Shown one piece after another: positions 1-6,703 of a stretch of DNA of 9,121 nt. Every line of letters begins with the position of its first letter. The first letter of the stretch is position 1. The position numbers and the translations under genes are program-made. Location: NCBI GenBank assembly GCA_023400335.1, contig JAEXFF010000185.1, forward strand, positions 1 to 9,121. The letters are read 5' to 3'. Under the pieces are notes generated by a model. That model searched no databases. It was given only the letters and a program-made list of their open reading frames with translations, and was not told the origin of the DNA. Source of the DNA: Bacteroidota bacterium (lineage in GTDB: Bacteria; Bacteroidota; Bacteroidia; Bacteroidales; Marinifilaceae).

Positions 1-1
1 T

Positions 2-433
2 TCTATACCTGCAGGAGATATTACCCGGGAAACAATCTACCGGATAGAGCCTTTTAATAATTATATTGTCAGGCAGAGGCTGACACTGAACGAGATCAAG
101 GAATTGATATTGAACCGTTTTAACGGTTTGAAAAACCGGGAAAACCGGCGGATTGATTTATTTATTTCCCGGGGAAGGTATACGATACTGAAAGATGAAA
201 ACGGGGATGGCGTAGATGTGGTATTTGTTGATAAAAACGGCAATAAACTAAAAGATCCCCAGCAGGAATTTACGATAGGTTTGAGTAATTATGTAAACAG
301 TGCGTACGACTTTGCGGGAAAAGGGAAAGGGGAGAATACACATATTTATATAGTGGAAGCCATAGAGAAATTCGTTAAAGCCCGGGGAGATGTGAATTAC
401 CAGGAAAGGAGAACCTTTATCAATAAAAAGTAA
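2..433 (+). CDS. 5'-nucleotidase family protein, C-terminal domain (3' end of gene only)
   Basis: The reading frame is already open at the window edge, and 143 residues are visible before a TAA stop, so the true start lies upstream. The visible part reads as the substrate-binding C-terminal domain of UshA-like 5'-nucleotidases. It opens with a G-D-I-T-x-x-x-I-Y-R-I-x-P-F-N-N-Y segment, matching the 'GDI...V.PFGN' block of UshA. A beta-rich stretch follows (F-I-S-R-G-R-Y ... D-K-N-G-N-K-L), then a Y-x-x-x-x-x-D-F-A-G-K-G-K-G segment in the place of UshA's 'NFNATGGDG', and a final helix (E-A-I-E-K-F-V-K-A-R-G-D-V). Family members hydrolyse nucleotides or related phosphate esters outside the cytoplasm. 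In Bacteroidetes this domain is often a separate gene next to one for the metallophosphatase domain, so this could be either a one-domain protein or the tail of a longer one. The family call is firm; substrate and full length are unknown. Confidence 0.8.
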   Translation, partial: SIPAGDITRETIYRIEPFNNYIVRQRLTLNEIKELILNRFNGLKNRENRRIDLFISRGRYTILKDENGDGVDVVFVDKNGNKLKDPQQEFTIGLSNYVNSAYDFAGKGKGENTHIYIVEAIEKFVKARGDVNYQERRTFINKK

Positions 434-496
434 ATTCCCGTTGACTTAAAAATACAAGTGCTCAAAGAGCAGCTATAAGATGATATTTATTCTAAA

Positions 497-573
497 GATT
501 AACGGCATTTCCGGTAAGCTGAATATCCTTCCTGTCCGGATGAAGGGTAAATCGTTCTGAAATGCCGTTAATC
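497..573. repeat. nested inverted repeat, possible terminator of the nucleotidase gene
   Basis: The outer arms are a perfect 15-bp match: GATTAACGGCATTTC at 497-511 and its reverse complement at 559-573. Inside sits a second hairpin of about 8 bp (TATCCTTC at 524-531 with GAAGGGTA at 542-549, including one G-T pair), with the palindrome TCCGGA in its loop. A short T run (575-579) follows the right arm. That would suit a Rho-independent terminator for the rightward nucleotidase transcript, but the 47-base interior is unusually long for one. A structured leader element or a dispersed palindromic repeat are alternatives. Confidence 0.55.
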
Positions 574-647
574 CTTTTTATATAGGGAGCAATCTTCCGG
601 TAAACAATTGATGTATACCTTTTTTATTCCCTGTTTATGAAAAACTT

Positions 648-655
648 TAATTTTG
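648..655 (+). promoter_or_regulatory. possible -7 promoter box for the radical SAM gene
   Basis: TAATTTTG matches the Bacteroides -7 consensus TAnnTTTG exactly. It lies in the loop of the CCCTGTTT/AAACAGGG inverted repeat (629-666), so a protein bound to that repeat could block it. The position expected for the -33 TTTG holds only a T-rich stretch. If used, it would give a leader of about 120 bases before the ATG at 782. Confidence 0.25.
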
Positions 656-781
656 ACGAAACAGGGGAAGACGTTTGTTTTTCGCTTGGGGCTCGTATGA
701 ATAGATGAAACTTATTTGTGGTTTATGCGTTTATAGGAAAAATTAGGAAGACAGATTTAACTATAAATAAATTCACTACTA

Positions 782-2284
782 ATGAAGACATTTAAGACAC
801 AAATGCAAGCCTTTGCGATGAAGAAATTGCTCAAATATGTAGAGAAAGATCCGGAACAAAACGCATCCAAGGCTTTAAAATGGATTAAAAAGATTGATAC
901 GGACGGCACTTACGGTTCATCATGGGATACTTTGGCCGAGTGCTTGAAAGATCCCCAAAATAACTGGACCCGTTTGGTTATGAAAGCGTACAACGAATGG
1001 GACCCCTATGTAAGGAGAAAACTCTTTGAAGCGCTGATTTGTAATGCAGCCATTATCGGGAACAGTGCGATAAAGATTACCAGTAAGAAATACGGTGTGA
1101 GTGTTCCCTGGACAATTTTAATGGATCCCACATCGGCCTGTAATTTGAAATGTACCGGATGCTGGGCGGCGGAGTACGGTCACCGGATGTCTATGGATTT
1201 TGAGACTTTAGACAGGATAATTGCGGAAGCAAAAGATTTGGGGGTATATATGTTTATTTTTTCCGGAGGCGAACCTCTGGTAAGAAAAAATGATATCATT
1301 CGTCTTTGTGAAAAGCATCCGGAATGTTATTTTCTGGCTTTTACCAACGGGACTCTGATTGATGAAGCTTTCGCTGACGAGATGCTGAGGGTGGGAAATT
1401 TCGCTCCGGCAATCAGTGTAGAAGGTTATGAAGAAGAGACGGATATGCGGAGAGGAAAAGGTACCTATCAGGCTGTGATGAGGGCTATGAAAATCCTCAA
1501 GGAAAAACGTTTGGTATTTGGCATGTCTACCTGTTATCACCGGAAAAATGTAGACGTAGTAGGATCGTCCGAGTATATGGATTTTATGATCGATAAAGGG
1601 GCCGCTTTTGTTTGGTATTTTACCTATATGCCGGTAGGGAATGATGCTATTCCCGAATTGATGGTAACGGCGGAACAACGTAAATTCATGTATAATCAGG
1701 TGAGGATGTTCCGGAAAACGAAGCCTATTTTTGCAATGGATTTTTGGAACGACGGAGAATACGTGAACGGTTGCATAGCTGGCGGGCGTTATTATTTCCA
1801 TATTAATGCTAACGGAGATGTAGAGCCTTGTGCCTTTATCCATTATTCCAATGTAAACATAAAAAATATGTCTTTATTGGAGGCCTTGCGTTCTCCTTTG
1901 TTCAAGGCTTATCAGCAAAGGCAGCCCTTTAATAAAAACCATTTGCGTCCCTGTCCTTTACTGGACAATCCGGACAGTTTAAAAGAAGTGGTACATGCTT
2001 CGGGTGCCCGTTCAACAGATATGCTGAAACCGGAAGACGTAGATGTCTTGACGGATAAATGTCAGGATACTTCCAGAAAATGGGGACATGTGGCAGATAA
2101 AATTTGGTATGAGCGTCCTGATGTACAAAAAGAAATGAAAAAGGAAGGAGAAGTAACCCCCTTTTATAATGGGGAGACAGACAAGAGAAAAGTAACCGAA
2201 ATTCCTGAAATTCCGAAGGAAAATCCAGGTAAAACGGAAAAGATTAAAAAAGAAGAGCCTATTGAAATTGAAATCAAAGGTTAG
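782..2284 (+). CDS. radical SAM enzyme with SPASM-like C-terminal cysteines
   Basis: This 500-residue protein is a radical SAM enzyme. The 4Fe-4S/SAM motif C-x3-C-x2-C is at C120, C124 and C127 (S-A-C-N-L-K-C-T-G-C-W), and the SAM-binding G-G-E-P at 162-165. After the core barrel (about 110-320), a block with C331, C350 and C391 (G-C-I-A-G-G-R ... G-D-V-E-P-C-A-F ... R-P-C-P-L-L) resembles a SPASM/twitch auxiliary-cluster region. The N-terminal 105 residues are helical and charged. The last 45 residues are a Lys/Glu/Pro-rich tail with no domain. The protein is cytosolic and presumably oxygen-sensitive. I recognise the overall pattern as a conserved radical SAM family of gut anaerobes, but its reaction is unknown to me. 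No precursor peptide or partner enzyme sits beside it. Start: ATG at 782, the first in frame, without a strong Shine-Dalgarno. The stop overlaps that of the opposite-strand gene. Confidence 0.9.
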   Translation: MKTFKTQMQAFAMKKLLKYVEKDPEQNASKALKWIKKIDTDGTYGSSWDTLAECLKDPQNNWTRLVMKAYNEWDPYVRRKLFEALICNAAIIGNSAIKITSKKYGVSVPWTILMDPTSACNLKCTGCWAAEYGHRMSMDFETLDRIIAEAKDLGVYMFIFSGGEPLVRKNDIIRLCEKHPECYFLAFTNGTLIDEAFADEMLRVGNFAPAISVEGYEEETDMRRGKGTYQAVMRAMKILKEKRLVFGMSTCYHRKNVDVVGSSEYMDFMIDKGAAFVWYFTYMPVGNDAIPELMVTAEQRKFMYNQVRMFRKTKPIFAMDFWNDGEYVNGCIAGGRYYFHINANGDVEPCAFIHYSNVNIKNMSLLEALRSPLFKAYQQRQPFNKNHLRPCPLLDNPDSLKEVVHASGARSTDMLKPEDVDVLTDKCQDTSRKWGHVADKIWYERPDVQKEMKKEGEVTPFYNGETDKRKVTEIPEIPKENPGKTEKIKKEEPIEIEIKG

Positions 2285-3468
2285 GCTTTTTTACATTCGA
2301 TGAGAATACGCCGGGCATTCCCGATGGTGGTAGCTAAAAGATACAAATCGCCTCCGTCGGCAATGCCCGAATTTTTTCGGATTTCTGCGACGCTCATGGG
2401 AAAATTCCGGACGCTGATATTGGCCTGTGTATATTGCTTTCCCAATTGCCTTAGCTTTTTACGGGAAAATTCCACGACCTGCTTGACCTGAAAAATGCGT
2501 CCCGGAAAATGGTTTATTTTTTGATTGGAGGTATAAAGATGACTGTGTATATGCAATTTTTCAATTGAAAACCGATGGCTGACCAGTTTAAAAGCTCCGC
2601 TTTTCAAGAGGGCACTATTGGGCTCATACAGGTAGTTTTTCACTGTTTCTGTCAAATGGTAACCGGTTTTTATTTCTTCTCCCCATTGAAAGGAAAAAAT
2701 TTGAGGGTCTTCCTGAGCAGGGAAATTTACCGTTACGACTTTTACACTTGTATCGGACAATATTTCCCTATTTTCCAATATCAGTAATATTTCCTTGCAG
2801 TCGTTTTTAACTGCCAGAATATGGATTTCGACAATCTCCGGAATAAGCTTTATTGTCTCTGCGAGATCTGCCATAGGAGAAATTTTGACGATTATCCGCC
2901 GGGATTTTTTTAAAAGTTCACTTTTTAACTGCAGAATATCCGGTTCGCAGTCTGTCAAAGCGAATAAACGTTTATTACTGCCTGATCTGCGGGCGGGGTC
3001 GAGATAAAAAGTATCTGCCTGCAGAGAAGGGATGAGTTTTCTTACGTCTGCTTCTATGATTTGAATATTAGGGACATTTAAAAAGGCAAAATTAGAGGCA
3101 GCTGCTTTGCAATATTCCGGAAATCGTTCGATATACGTCACTTTTTGGGCTACCTGTGAAAAATACCAACTGTCTATTCCCAGGCCTCCTGTCAGGTCGC
3201 ATACTGTTTCTCCGCTTAGGAGCGGTTGCTTATAGCGGGCTGTCAATTCCGAAGAACATTGTTCTGCAGCAAGACGGGAAGGGAAAATAAGGTCCGGCAG
3301 ATTAAACCAGCCCGGCAGTTTTTCCTTGATATGTCTTCTTGCCAATATTTGATCTACAGCGAAAGACATGGGGATATCGCTGTACTGCCTGGCATTCAGT
3401 AATAACTTGTCGGTATTGTCCCGTAAATGGGTTGCAATGAAATTTTTTAGCTCAGGAGTTAAGACCAT
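2281..3468 (-). CDS. class I SAM-dependent methyltransferase with THUMP-like C-terminal domain
   Basis: Taking the ATG at 3468, the protein has 395 residues. The Rossmann methyltransferase core shows SAM motif I as D-L-T-G-G-L-G-I-D (91-99), with an acidic strand end at Y-I-E-R (112-115). A D-P-A-R-R motif at 157-161 sits where the catalytic D/N-P-P-Y/F motif usually lies. The C-terminal 85 residues (from about 310, H-L-Y-T-S-N ... F-P-G-R-I-F ... I-S-V-R-N-F-P-M-S-V) match the THUMP-like domain found in Bacteroidetes proteins of this type. THUMP domains bind RNA, so RNA methylation is the likely role; the substrate is unknown. The frame extends nine codons further to a TTG at 3495. That TTG falls inside an exact -7 promoter box, and family members start near the M-V-L-T-P-E-L sequence, so ATG 3468 is preferred. 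The gene lies downstream of nhaD on the same strand but has its own promoter box. Confidence 0.88.
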   Translation of the reverse strand: MVLTPELKNFIATHLRDNTDKLLLNARQYSDIPMSFAVDQILARRHIKEKLPGWFNLPDLIFPSRLAAEQCSSELTARYKQPLLSGETVCDLTGGLGIDSWYFSQVAQKVTYIERFPEYCKAAASNFAFLNVPNIQIIEADVRKLIPSLQADTFYLDPARRSGSNKRLFALTDCEPDILQLKSELLKKSRRIIVKISPMADLAETIKLIPEIVEIHILAVKNDCKEILLILENREILSDTSVKVVTVNFPAQEDPQIFSFQWGEEIKTGYHLTETVKNYLYEPNSALLKSGAFKLVSHRFSIEKLHIHSHLYTSNQKINHFPGRIFQVKQVVEFSRKKLRQLGKQYTQANISVRNFPMSVAEIRKNSGIADGGDLYLLATTIGNARRILIECKKA

Positions 3469-3492
3469 GCCGCTTACTGATTTTTCTTCAGG

Positions 3493-3500
3493 CAAAGATA
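3493..3500 (-). promoter_or_regulatory. -7 promoter box of the methyltransferase gene
   Basis: Read on the minus strand this is TATCTTTG, an exact match to TAnnTTTG, ending 24 bases before the ATG at 3468. It predicts a short leader of roughly 18 bases. It also argues against the TTG start at 3495, which lies within the box. No clear TTTG is found 19-21 bases upstream, so the -33 element is weak. Confidence 0.45.
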
Positions 3501-3569
3501 ATAAATTTTGAAACCGGAATTTCTTTATGTAATCCGGAAATAGCCGCCCCTATTTGAGTTGCGGAAATT

Positions 3570-4985
3570 TTAAAGGGATTTTTGCAGGATATAAATTCCG
3601 ATACCGGCTAAAAATCCTGCAATAGCGAGCCAGGAGATGTGTTTTACGTACCACATGAAATTGATTTTTTCCAGTCCCATTACCACGACTCCTGCAGCTG
3701 AACCGATGATTAGAATACTGCCTCCTGTTCCCGCGCAATAGGCAATTAATTCCCAGAATGTACCGTCCTGTACGAAATTAGACATATAAGCTGCTTCGGG
3801 CATGGCTGCTGCTGCTTGCGGGCTGAGTACGGGATACATGCCCATAGAAGCTGCCACTAAAGGGACATTGTCGATAACGGAAGAGAGGAAGCCGATAATA
3901 ATACTGACAATATATACATTGTGCACTTTCCGGTCCAGAAAAACTGATAGGTCATCCAGTATTCCTATCGCTTCCAATGCTGCTACGGCCATTAAGATGC
4001 CGAAAAAGAAAAGAATAGTCGAAAAATCTATTTTGGATAACACCTCGGGAAGCCGGAATTGCCGGTCTGCCGGTATATTTTTTCTGCGGTTATAAAAGAT
4101 ATCCATATAAATCCACAGCAAGCCCAGTGTCAGCAAAATACCGGCGAAGGGGGGCAAGTGTGTGAGTGATTTAAAAACGGGTACAAACAAAAGACAGAGA
4201 ATACCCAATATAAAAATAATATTCCGTTCTTTCCGGTTTATGGGACTTCCGTTTTCTTCCTTAGCTGCACCGGAAACGGAGGCAATATTTCCCTTTAATT
4301 GCAGAGAAACGATCCAGAGCGGCAGGGCAAGGGCTGCTATGCTGGGAAAGAATAAGGACCGCATAATGTTTCCGGAAGTAATATTATCATTGATCCACAA
4401 CATAATGGTTGTAACATCCCCTATAGGAGTCCAGGCTCCCCCTGCATTGGCTGCAATGATGACAATGCTCCCGAAAATCCATCTTTCCTGGGGGTTGTCA
4501 AGCAATTTTTGTAAAAGCATTATCATCACGATGGCAGAAGTCATATTGTCCAGTACGGAAGACATGAAAAAAGTGATAAATCCGATCAGCCACAGTAATT
4601 TCTTTTTATTACGGGTTGTAATCTGTCCGGTGATTCCTTCAAAACCTTTGTGTACATCGATGAGTTCCACAATTGTCATTGCTCCCAGCAAATAAAAAAG
4701 TATTTCACTGACGTCTCCCAGATGGTCGATAATCTGGAGATTTACAATGTATTTTATGACTTGCTCCGGTTTGGAAAGGGAGAGGTATTCTTTGTGGGCA
4801 GCTAAAAATTCGCTGAAAGAAGCAGAATTGGCTTGAATAACTGTGCCTGCGCCGGAAAAGATAAAGAGGGTCCATAAAAGCATGCCTAGTATTAAAGCCA
4901 CGGCTGCTTTGTTAATACCTGTTTTATTTTCCAAAGCTATGAAGACATAGCCCAGAATAAAAATGACGATCATTATAGTAACCAT
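3570..4985 (-). CDS. nhaD: NhaD-type Na+/H+ antiporter
   Basis: From the ATG at 4985 this is a 471-residue, strongly hydrophobic inner-membrane protein of the ion transporter superfamily, with roughly 10-13 membrane segments. Hallmarks are two pseudo-symmetrical motifs, S-S-V-L-D-N-M-T-S-A (about 142-151) and S-S-V-I-D-N-V-P-L-V (about 368-377). Each carries the Asp-Asn pair associated with ion binding and transport. Between them is the conserved A-N-A-G-G-A-W-T-P-I-G-D-V-T-T block (about 179-193). NhaD proteins exchange internal Na+ (or Li+) for external protons, giving salt and alkaline-pH tolerance. Possible starts are TTG 4991, ATG 4985 and ATG 4973. I choose ATG 4985 because it is the longest form starting with ATG; ATG 4973 (467 residues) is also possible. 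No exact TAnnTTTG box lies upstream on this strand, and no strong terminator follows, so read-through into the methyltransferase gene is possible. Confidence 0.9.
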   Translation of the reverse strand: MVTIMIVIFILGYVFIALENKTGINKAAVALILGMLLWTLFIFSGAGTVIQANSASFSEFLAAHKEYLSLSKPEQVIKYIVNLQIIDHLGDVSEILFYLLGAMTIVELIDVHKGFEGITGQITTRNKKKLLWLIGFITFFMSSVLDNMTSAIVMIMLLQKLLDNPQERWIFGSIVIIAANAGGAWTPIGDVTTIMLWINDNITSGNIMRSLFFPSIAALALPLWIVSLQLKGNIASVSGAAKEENGSPINRKERNIIFILGILCLLFVPVFKSLTHLPPFAGILLTLGLLWIYMDIFYNRRKNIPADRQFRLPEVLSKIDFSTILFFFGILMAVAALEAIGILDDLSVFLDRKVHNVYIVSIIIGFLSSVIDNVPLVAASMGMYPVLSPQAAAAMPEAAYMSNFVQDGTFWELIAYCAGTGGSILIIGSAAGVVVMGLEKINFMWYVKHISWLAIAGFLAGIGIYILQKSL

Positions 4986-5095
4986 AGTCAATATATTTGG
5001 TCTTTCTCTATACGGAATAGAAAAAGGGGACGTTACAACAGTTTATTTCAAATCTTCTATTTTTTCTTTTTTGCAAAATATTTGTATATTTGTTC

Positions 5096-5103
5096 TATCT
5101 TTG
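5096..5103 (+). promoter_or_regulatory. -7 promoter box directly before the small secreted protein
   Basis: TATCTTTG matches TAnnTTTG exactly, with a TTTG at 5070-5073, a spacing of 22 bases that is slightly long for a -33 element. The box ends only six bases before the ATG at 5110. Transcription would therefore start at or next to the start codon, giving a leaderless or nearly leaderless mRNA. The box fixes the start at 5110 rather than at an in-frame ATG at 4963. Confidence 0.5.
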
Positions 5104-5109
5104 CAGAAA

Positions 5110-5502
5110 ATGAAACGTTTGGTTTTGTATATATTATTCGTTTTGGCGGCCGTGTGTTTTTCGGATACGGCTCAGGGGAATAATGGGACATACCCGGATG
5201 CATTTAAGGCTGAATTATCTTCGGAGAAGCAGGAGTCTGCAAGCTTATGGGAGTTTATTGCTTCAAATGATGCAGCTGATATCTCTCTTCAGCAACACAA
5301 TCCTTTTAGTCAGAATAACACTCTGAGGCGAAATCTGCAAATACGGATTTTGCAAGCGAAGTTATTATTTTATTTATCTGAGGACTTAAGATCTTTTTCG
5401 TTAGAAGCTTTTCGTACTTCTCTTTCTCTCTACCGGAATTATTTTGCGCAACAGAAAATGTGCGGATATTACATTTACGGGTTGTGCAAAATCATTATTT
5501 AG
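5110..5502 (+). CDS. small secreted protein of unknown function
   Basis: The protein has 130 residues. It begins with a clear Sec signal peptide: M-K-R, a hydrophobic core L-V-L-Y-I-L-F-V-L-A-A-V-C-F, then a polar stretch with a likely signal peptidase I site after A-Q-G (residue 23). The mature part of about 107 residues is Ser/Gln/Asn-rich at first (P-F-S-Q-N-N-T-L-R-R), then probably helical (L-Q-I-R-I-L-Q-A-K-L-L-F-Y-L). It ends in a hydrophobic, two-cysteine tail (M-C-G-Y-Y-I-Y-G-L-C-K-I-I-I). There is no lipobox after the core, so it is probably periplasmic or outer-membrane-associated. I do not recognise a domain. The frame stays open upstream to 4963, but the signal peptide and the promoter box at 5096-5103 place the start at 5110. 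It is divergent from nhaD (124 bases between starts) and 123 bases ahead of the next + gene, with no clear terminator between. Confidence 0.72.
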   Translation: MKRLVLYILFVLAAVCFSDTAQGNNGTYPDAFKAELSSEKQESASLWEFIASNDAADISLQQHNPFSQNNTLRRNLQIRILQAKLLFYLSEDLRSFSLEAFRTSLSLYRNYFAQQKMCGYYIYGLCKIII

Positions 5503-5625
5503 TTTTTTAAAATCATTTCCTTTTATTTTAGTAAACTGAATTTTAATATTTTCCGAATATCTGTTCCGGGATTACTATGGGTAAATTCCGGGAAGGATAC
5601 CGGACAAACCTTAACGAATCTGAAG

Positions 5626-6156
5626 ATGTCAAAATATAAAACAATAACAGAAGATATAGAAACTGTAACAAACAAAGAAGTTGTTAAACAGAATAAAGTT
5701 TCCCTGATCGCTTTGGGACTGGTAACGGTTGCCCTCTTGTTTACGGTGGGAGGATGGTCGATCGATGATCCGAACTCGTCCATGTCTACTTTTTTATATA
5801 CTGCGGCCGTTTTTCTTTTTTTAGGAGGAATCATTAAATTTTTTATGGGGAGAGAATCCTATCTTTTCCGTCCTACAGGCAGTCATTTACAAAAAATGAC
5901 AGTCTATTTTGATTCCAAAGAAAGTCAGCCTTTACAATACTGTATTGAAGAGAAAAGATTTGAAGATTTGAAGCAATTGAAAAGGCAGATCAATACGGGC
6001 GTAAAATTGGACGTTATGATTGCCGGCGACAAAAAATTTGCTGCCGTACAACTTTCGGAATACGTTCCTTATGCTTACGAAGCTATTTCTCCTGTCATTT
6101 GCTATTATGGGGAAGAAGCGAAGAATTTTTCCCGATATTTGGGGAATTGTAAATAA
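5626..6156 (+). CDS. two-helix membrane protein of unknown function
   Basis: The protein has 176 residues. A charged N-terminus (1-23) is followed by two probable membrane helices: about 25-43 (V-S-L-I-A-L-G-L-V-T-V-A-L-L-F-T-V) and 55-74 (T-F-L-Y-T-A-A-V-F-L-F-L-G-G-I-I). A short loop (W-S-I-D-D-P-N-S-S-M-S) joins them. A soluble domain of about 100 residues (80-176) follows, with mixed helix and strand pattern. Both ends probably face the cytoplasm, the C-terminal domain resting at the membrane surface. I recognise no catalytic motif and make no functional claim. The start is the ATG at 5626. An out-of-frame 20-codon ATG frame (5577-5639) overlaps it. No exact -7 box lies between 5503 and 5625, so it may be transcribed with the preceding secreted-protein gene. 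A strong hairpin follows its stop. Confidence 0.78.
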   Translation: MSKYKTITEDIETVTNKEVVKQNKVSLIALGLVTVALLFTVGGWSIDDPNSSMSTFLYTAAVFLFLGGIIKFFMGRESYLFRPTGSHLQKMTVYFDSKESQPLQYCIEEKRFEDLKQLKRQINTGVKLDVMIAGDKKFAAVQLSEYVPYAYEAISPVICYYGEEAKNFSRYLGNCK

Positions 6157-6171
6157 GCCGGTAAGTTAAAT

Positions 6172-6211
6172 CCAAAAGCCTGAAAAATTAAAAAATTTTT
6201 CAGGCTTTTGG
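6172..6211. terminator. bidirectional terminator hairpin between convergent genes
   Basis: A perfect 18-bp inverted repeat (CCAAAAGCCTGAAAAATT at 6172-6189, complement at 6194-6211) surrounds a four-A loop. The AAAAGCCTG ... CAGGCTTTT core is built like a Rho-independent terminator readable from both strands. It begins 15 bases after the membrane-protein stop and ends 37 bases from the XRE regulator stop, so it can end both convergent transcripts. Confidence 0.85.
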
Positions 6212-6248
6212 TATAGAATAAACTATTGAATCGGATAAAGGAACGTTT

Positions 6249-6629
6249 TTAATTCTGAGAAGGAATATCGGGGATTTTCCGGATTAACAGTGTAATTTGC
6301 ATATCTTTTTCGCGTATACTTTCATGCTGACTTTCCAATAGATTGATTAATTTCCGGATCATCTGCTTGTCATCGATATCTGTTGTCGTACGGTTATAAG
6401 TAGTCTGGGGTTCTTCGGTAATGTATTTGGGACCGTCACCGGTTTGCAGCCATGCTTTATTGACTCCCAAAAGTTTACAGAGTACAGTTAATTTCGTAGA
6501 ATCAGGTTTTGTTTTTCCTTTGATATAATTGGATACAGTACTGGCAGATATATCGATGGCTTTAGCGATTTTATACTTGGATATACGCTGTTCCTCAATA
6601 ATACTTTGTAAACGTTCTGGAAATCCCAT
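6249..6629 (-). CDS. XRE-family helix-turn-helix transcriptional regulator
   Basis: The protein has 126 residues. Residues about 5-58 form a Cro/C1-type HTH domain: the helix-turn-helix reads K-I-A-K-A-I-D-I-S-A-S-T-V-S-N-Y-I-K-G (20-38), followed by K-T-K-P-D. The next segment, L-L-G-V-N-K-A-W-L-Q-T-G-D-G-P (53-67), is the typical end of this domain in phage-repressor-like regulators. A polar, Thr-rich linker (70-85) leads to a helical, probably coiled-coil tail (86-118, heptad-like Ile/Leu spacing), a likely dimerisation region. There is no S24 peptidase domain, so it is not a LexA/CI-type self-cleaving repressor. The start is the ATG at 6629. Upstream lie its probable promoter (6730-6737) and a 30-bp palindrome (6674-6703) that could be its own operator. 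Role and targets are otherwise unknown. Confidence 0.88.
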   Translation of the reverse strand: MGFPERLQSIIEEQRISKYKIAKAIDISASTVSNYIKGKTKPDSTKLTVLCKLLGVNKAWLQTGDGPKYITEEPQTTYNRTTTDIDDKQMIRKLINLLESQHESIREKDMQITLLIRKIPDIPSQN

Positions 6630-6673
6630 AATTCTTCAAATTAGATTAAATATAAAATTCAATGAAAATAATC

Positions 6674-6703
6674 CAATATTTATTTGCATGTAAACAAATA
6701 TTG
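6674..6703. promoter_or_regulatory. 30-bp palindrome, probable operator for the XRE regulator
   Basis: The two half-sites, CAATATTTATTTGCA and TGTAAACAAATATTG, are complementary at 13 of 15 positions around a central A-T. It lies 45-74 bases upstream of the regulator's ATG and contains the TTTG (6683-6686) that serves as the -33 element of the rightward promoter. A dimeric HTH protein bound here would block that promoter and could affect the regulator's own leftward transcript. Operator function is inferred from symmetry and position. Confidence 0.5.

Larger units (their letters stand above)
434..781. other. 348-base intergenic region with two inverted repeats, no gene seen
   Basis: This gap separates the nucleotidase tail from the radical SAM gene. 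It holds a small hairpin (TGCTC-AAA-GAGCA, 459-471), a 77-base nested inverted repeat (497-573) and an inverted repeat of CCCTGTTT with AAACAGGG (629-636 and 659-666). The loop of the last contains TAATTTTG (648-655), an exact match to the Bacteroides -7 box TAnnTTTG. No good TTTG lies about 20 bases upstream of it, so the promoter assignment is weak. A second TTTG-ending candidate (CTTATTTG, 711-718) deviates in its first two bases. A 26-codon ATG frame at 480-560 crosses the long repeat and is probably chance. I see no tRNA-like or other RNA gene. Confidence 0.6.

Noticed and set aside
1208..1843. 211-codon open frame on the minus strand
   Set aside because: It lies wholly inside the radical SAM gene on the opposite strand and its translation shows no domain or plausible composition.
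3538..3555. AAATAG/CTATTT hairpin as the nhaD terminator
   Set aside because: The stem is only six bases, mostly A-T, and no T run follows on the minus strand.
4162..4695. 177-codon open frame on the plus strand
   Set aside because: It is the antisense shadow of nhaD; the NhaD motifs are on the minus strand.
4933..4940. Exact TAnnTTTG match on the minus strand (reads TAGCTTTG)
   Set aside because: It lies inside the nhaD coding region after all plausible starts, so it is probably chance.
4963..5109. N-terminal extension of the small secreted protein from the ATG at 4963
   Set aside because: It would overlap the nhaD start and bury the signal peptide, and the exact -7 box at 5096-5103 lies inside it.
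5523..5834. 103-codon open frame on the minus strand
   Set aside because: It is antisense to the N-terminal part of the two-helix membrane protein and shows no family features.
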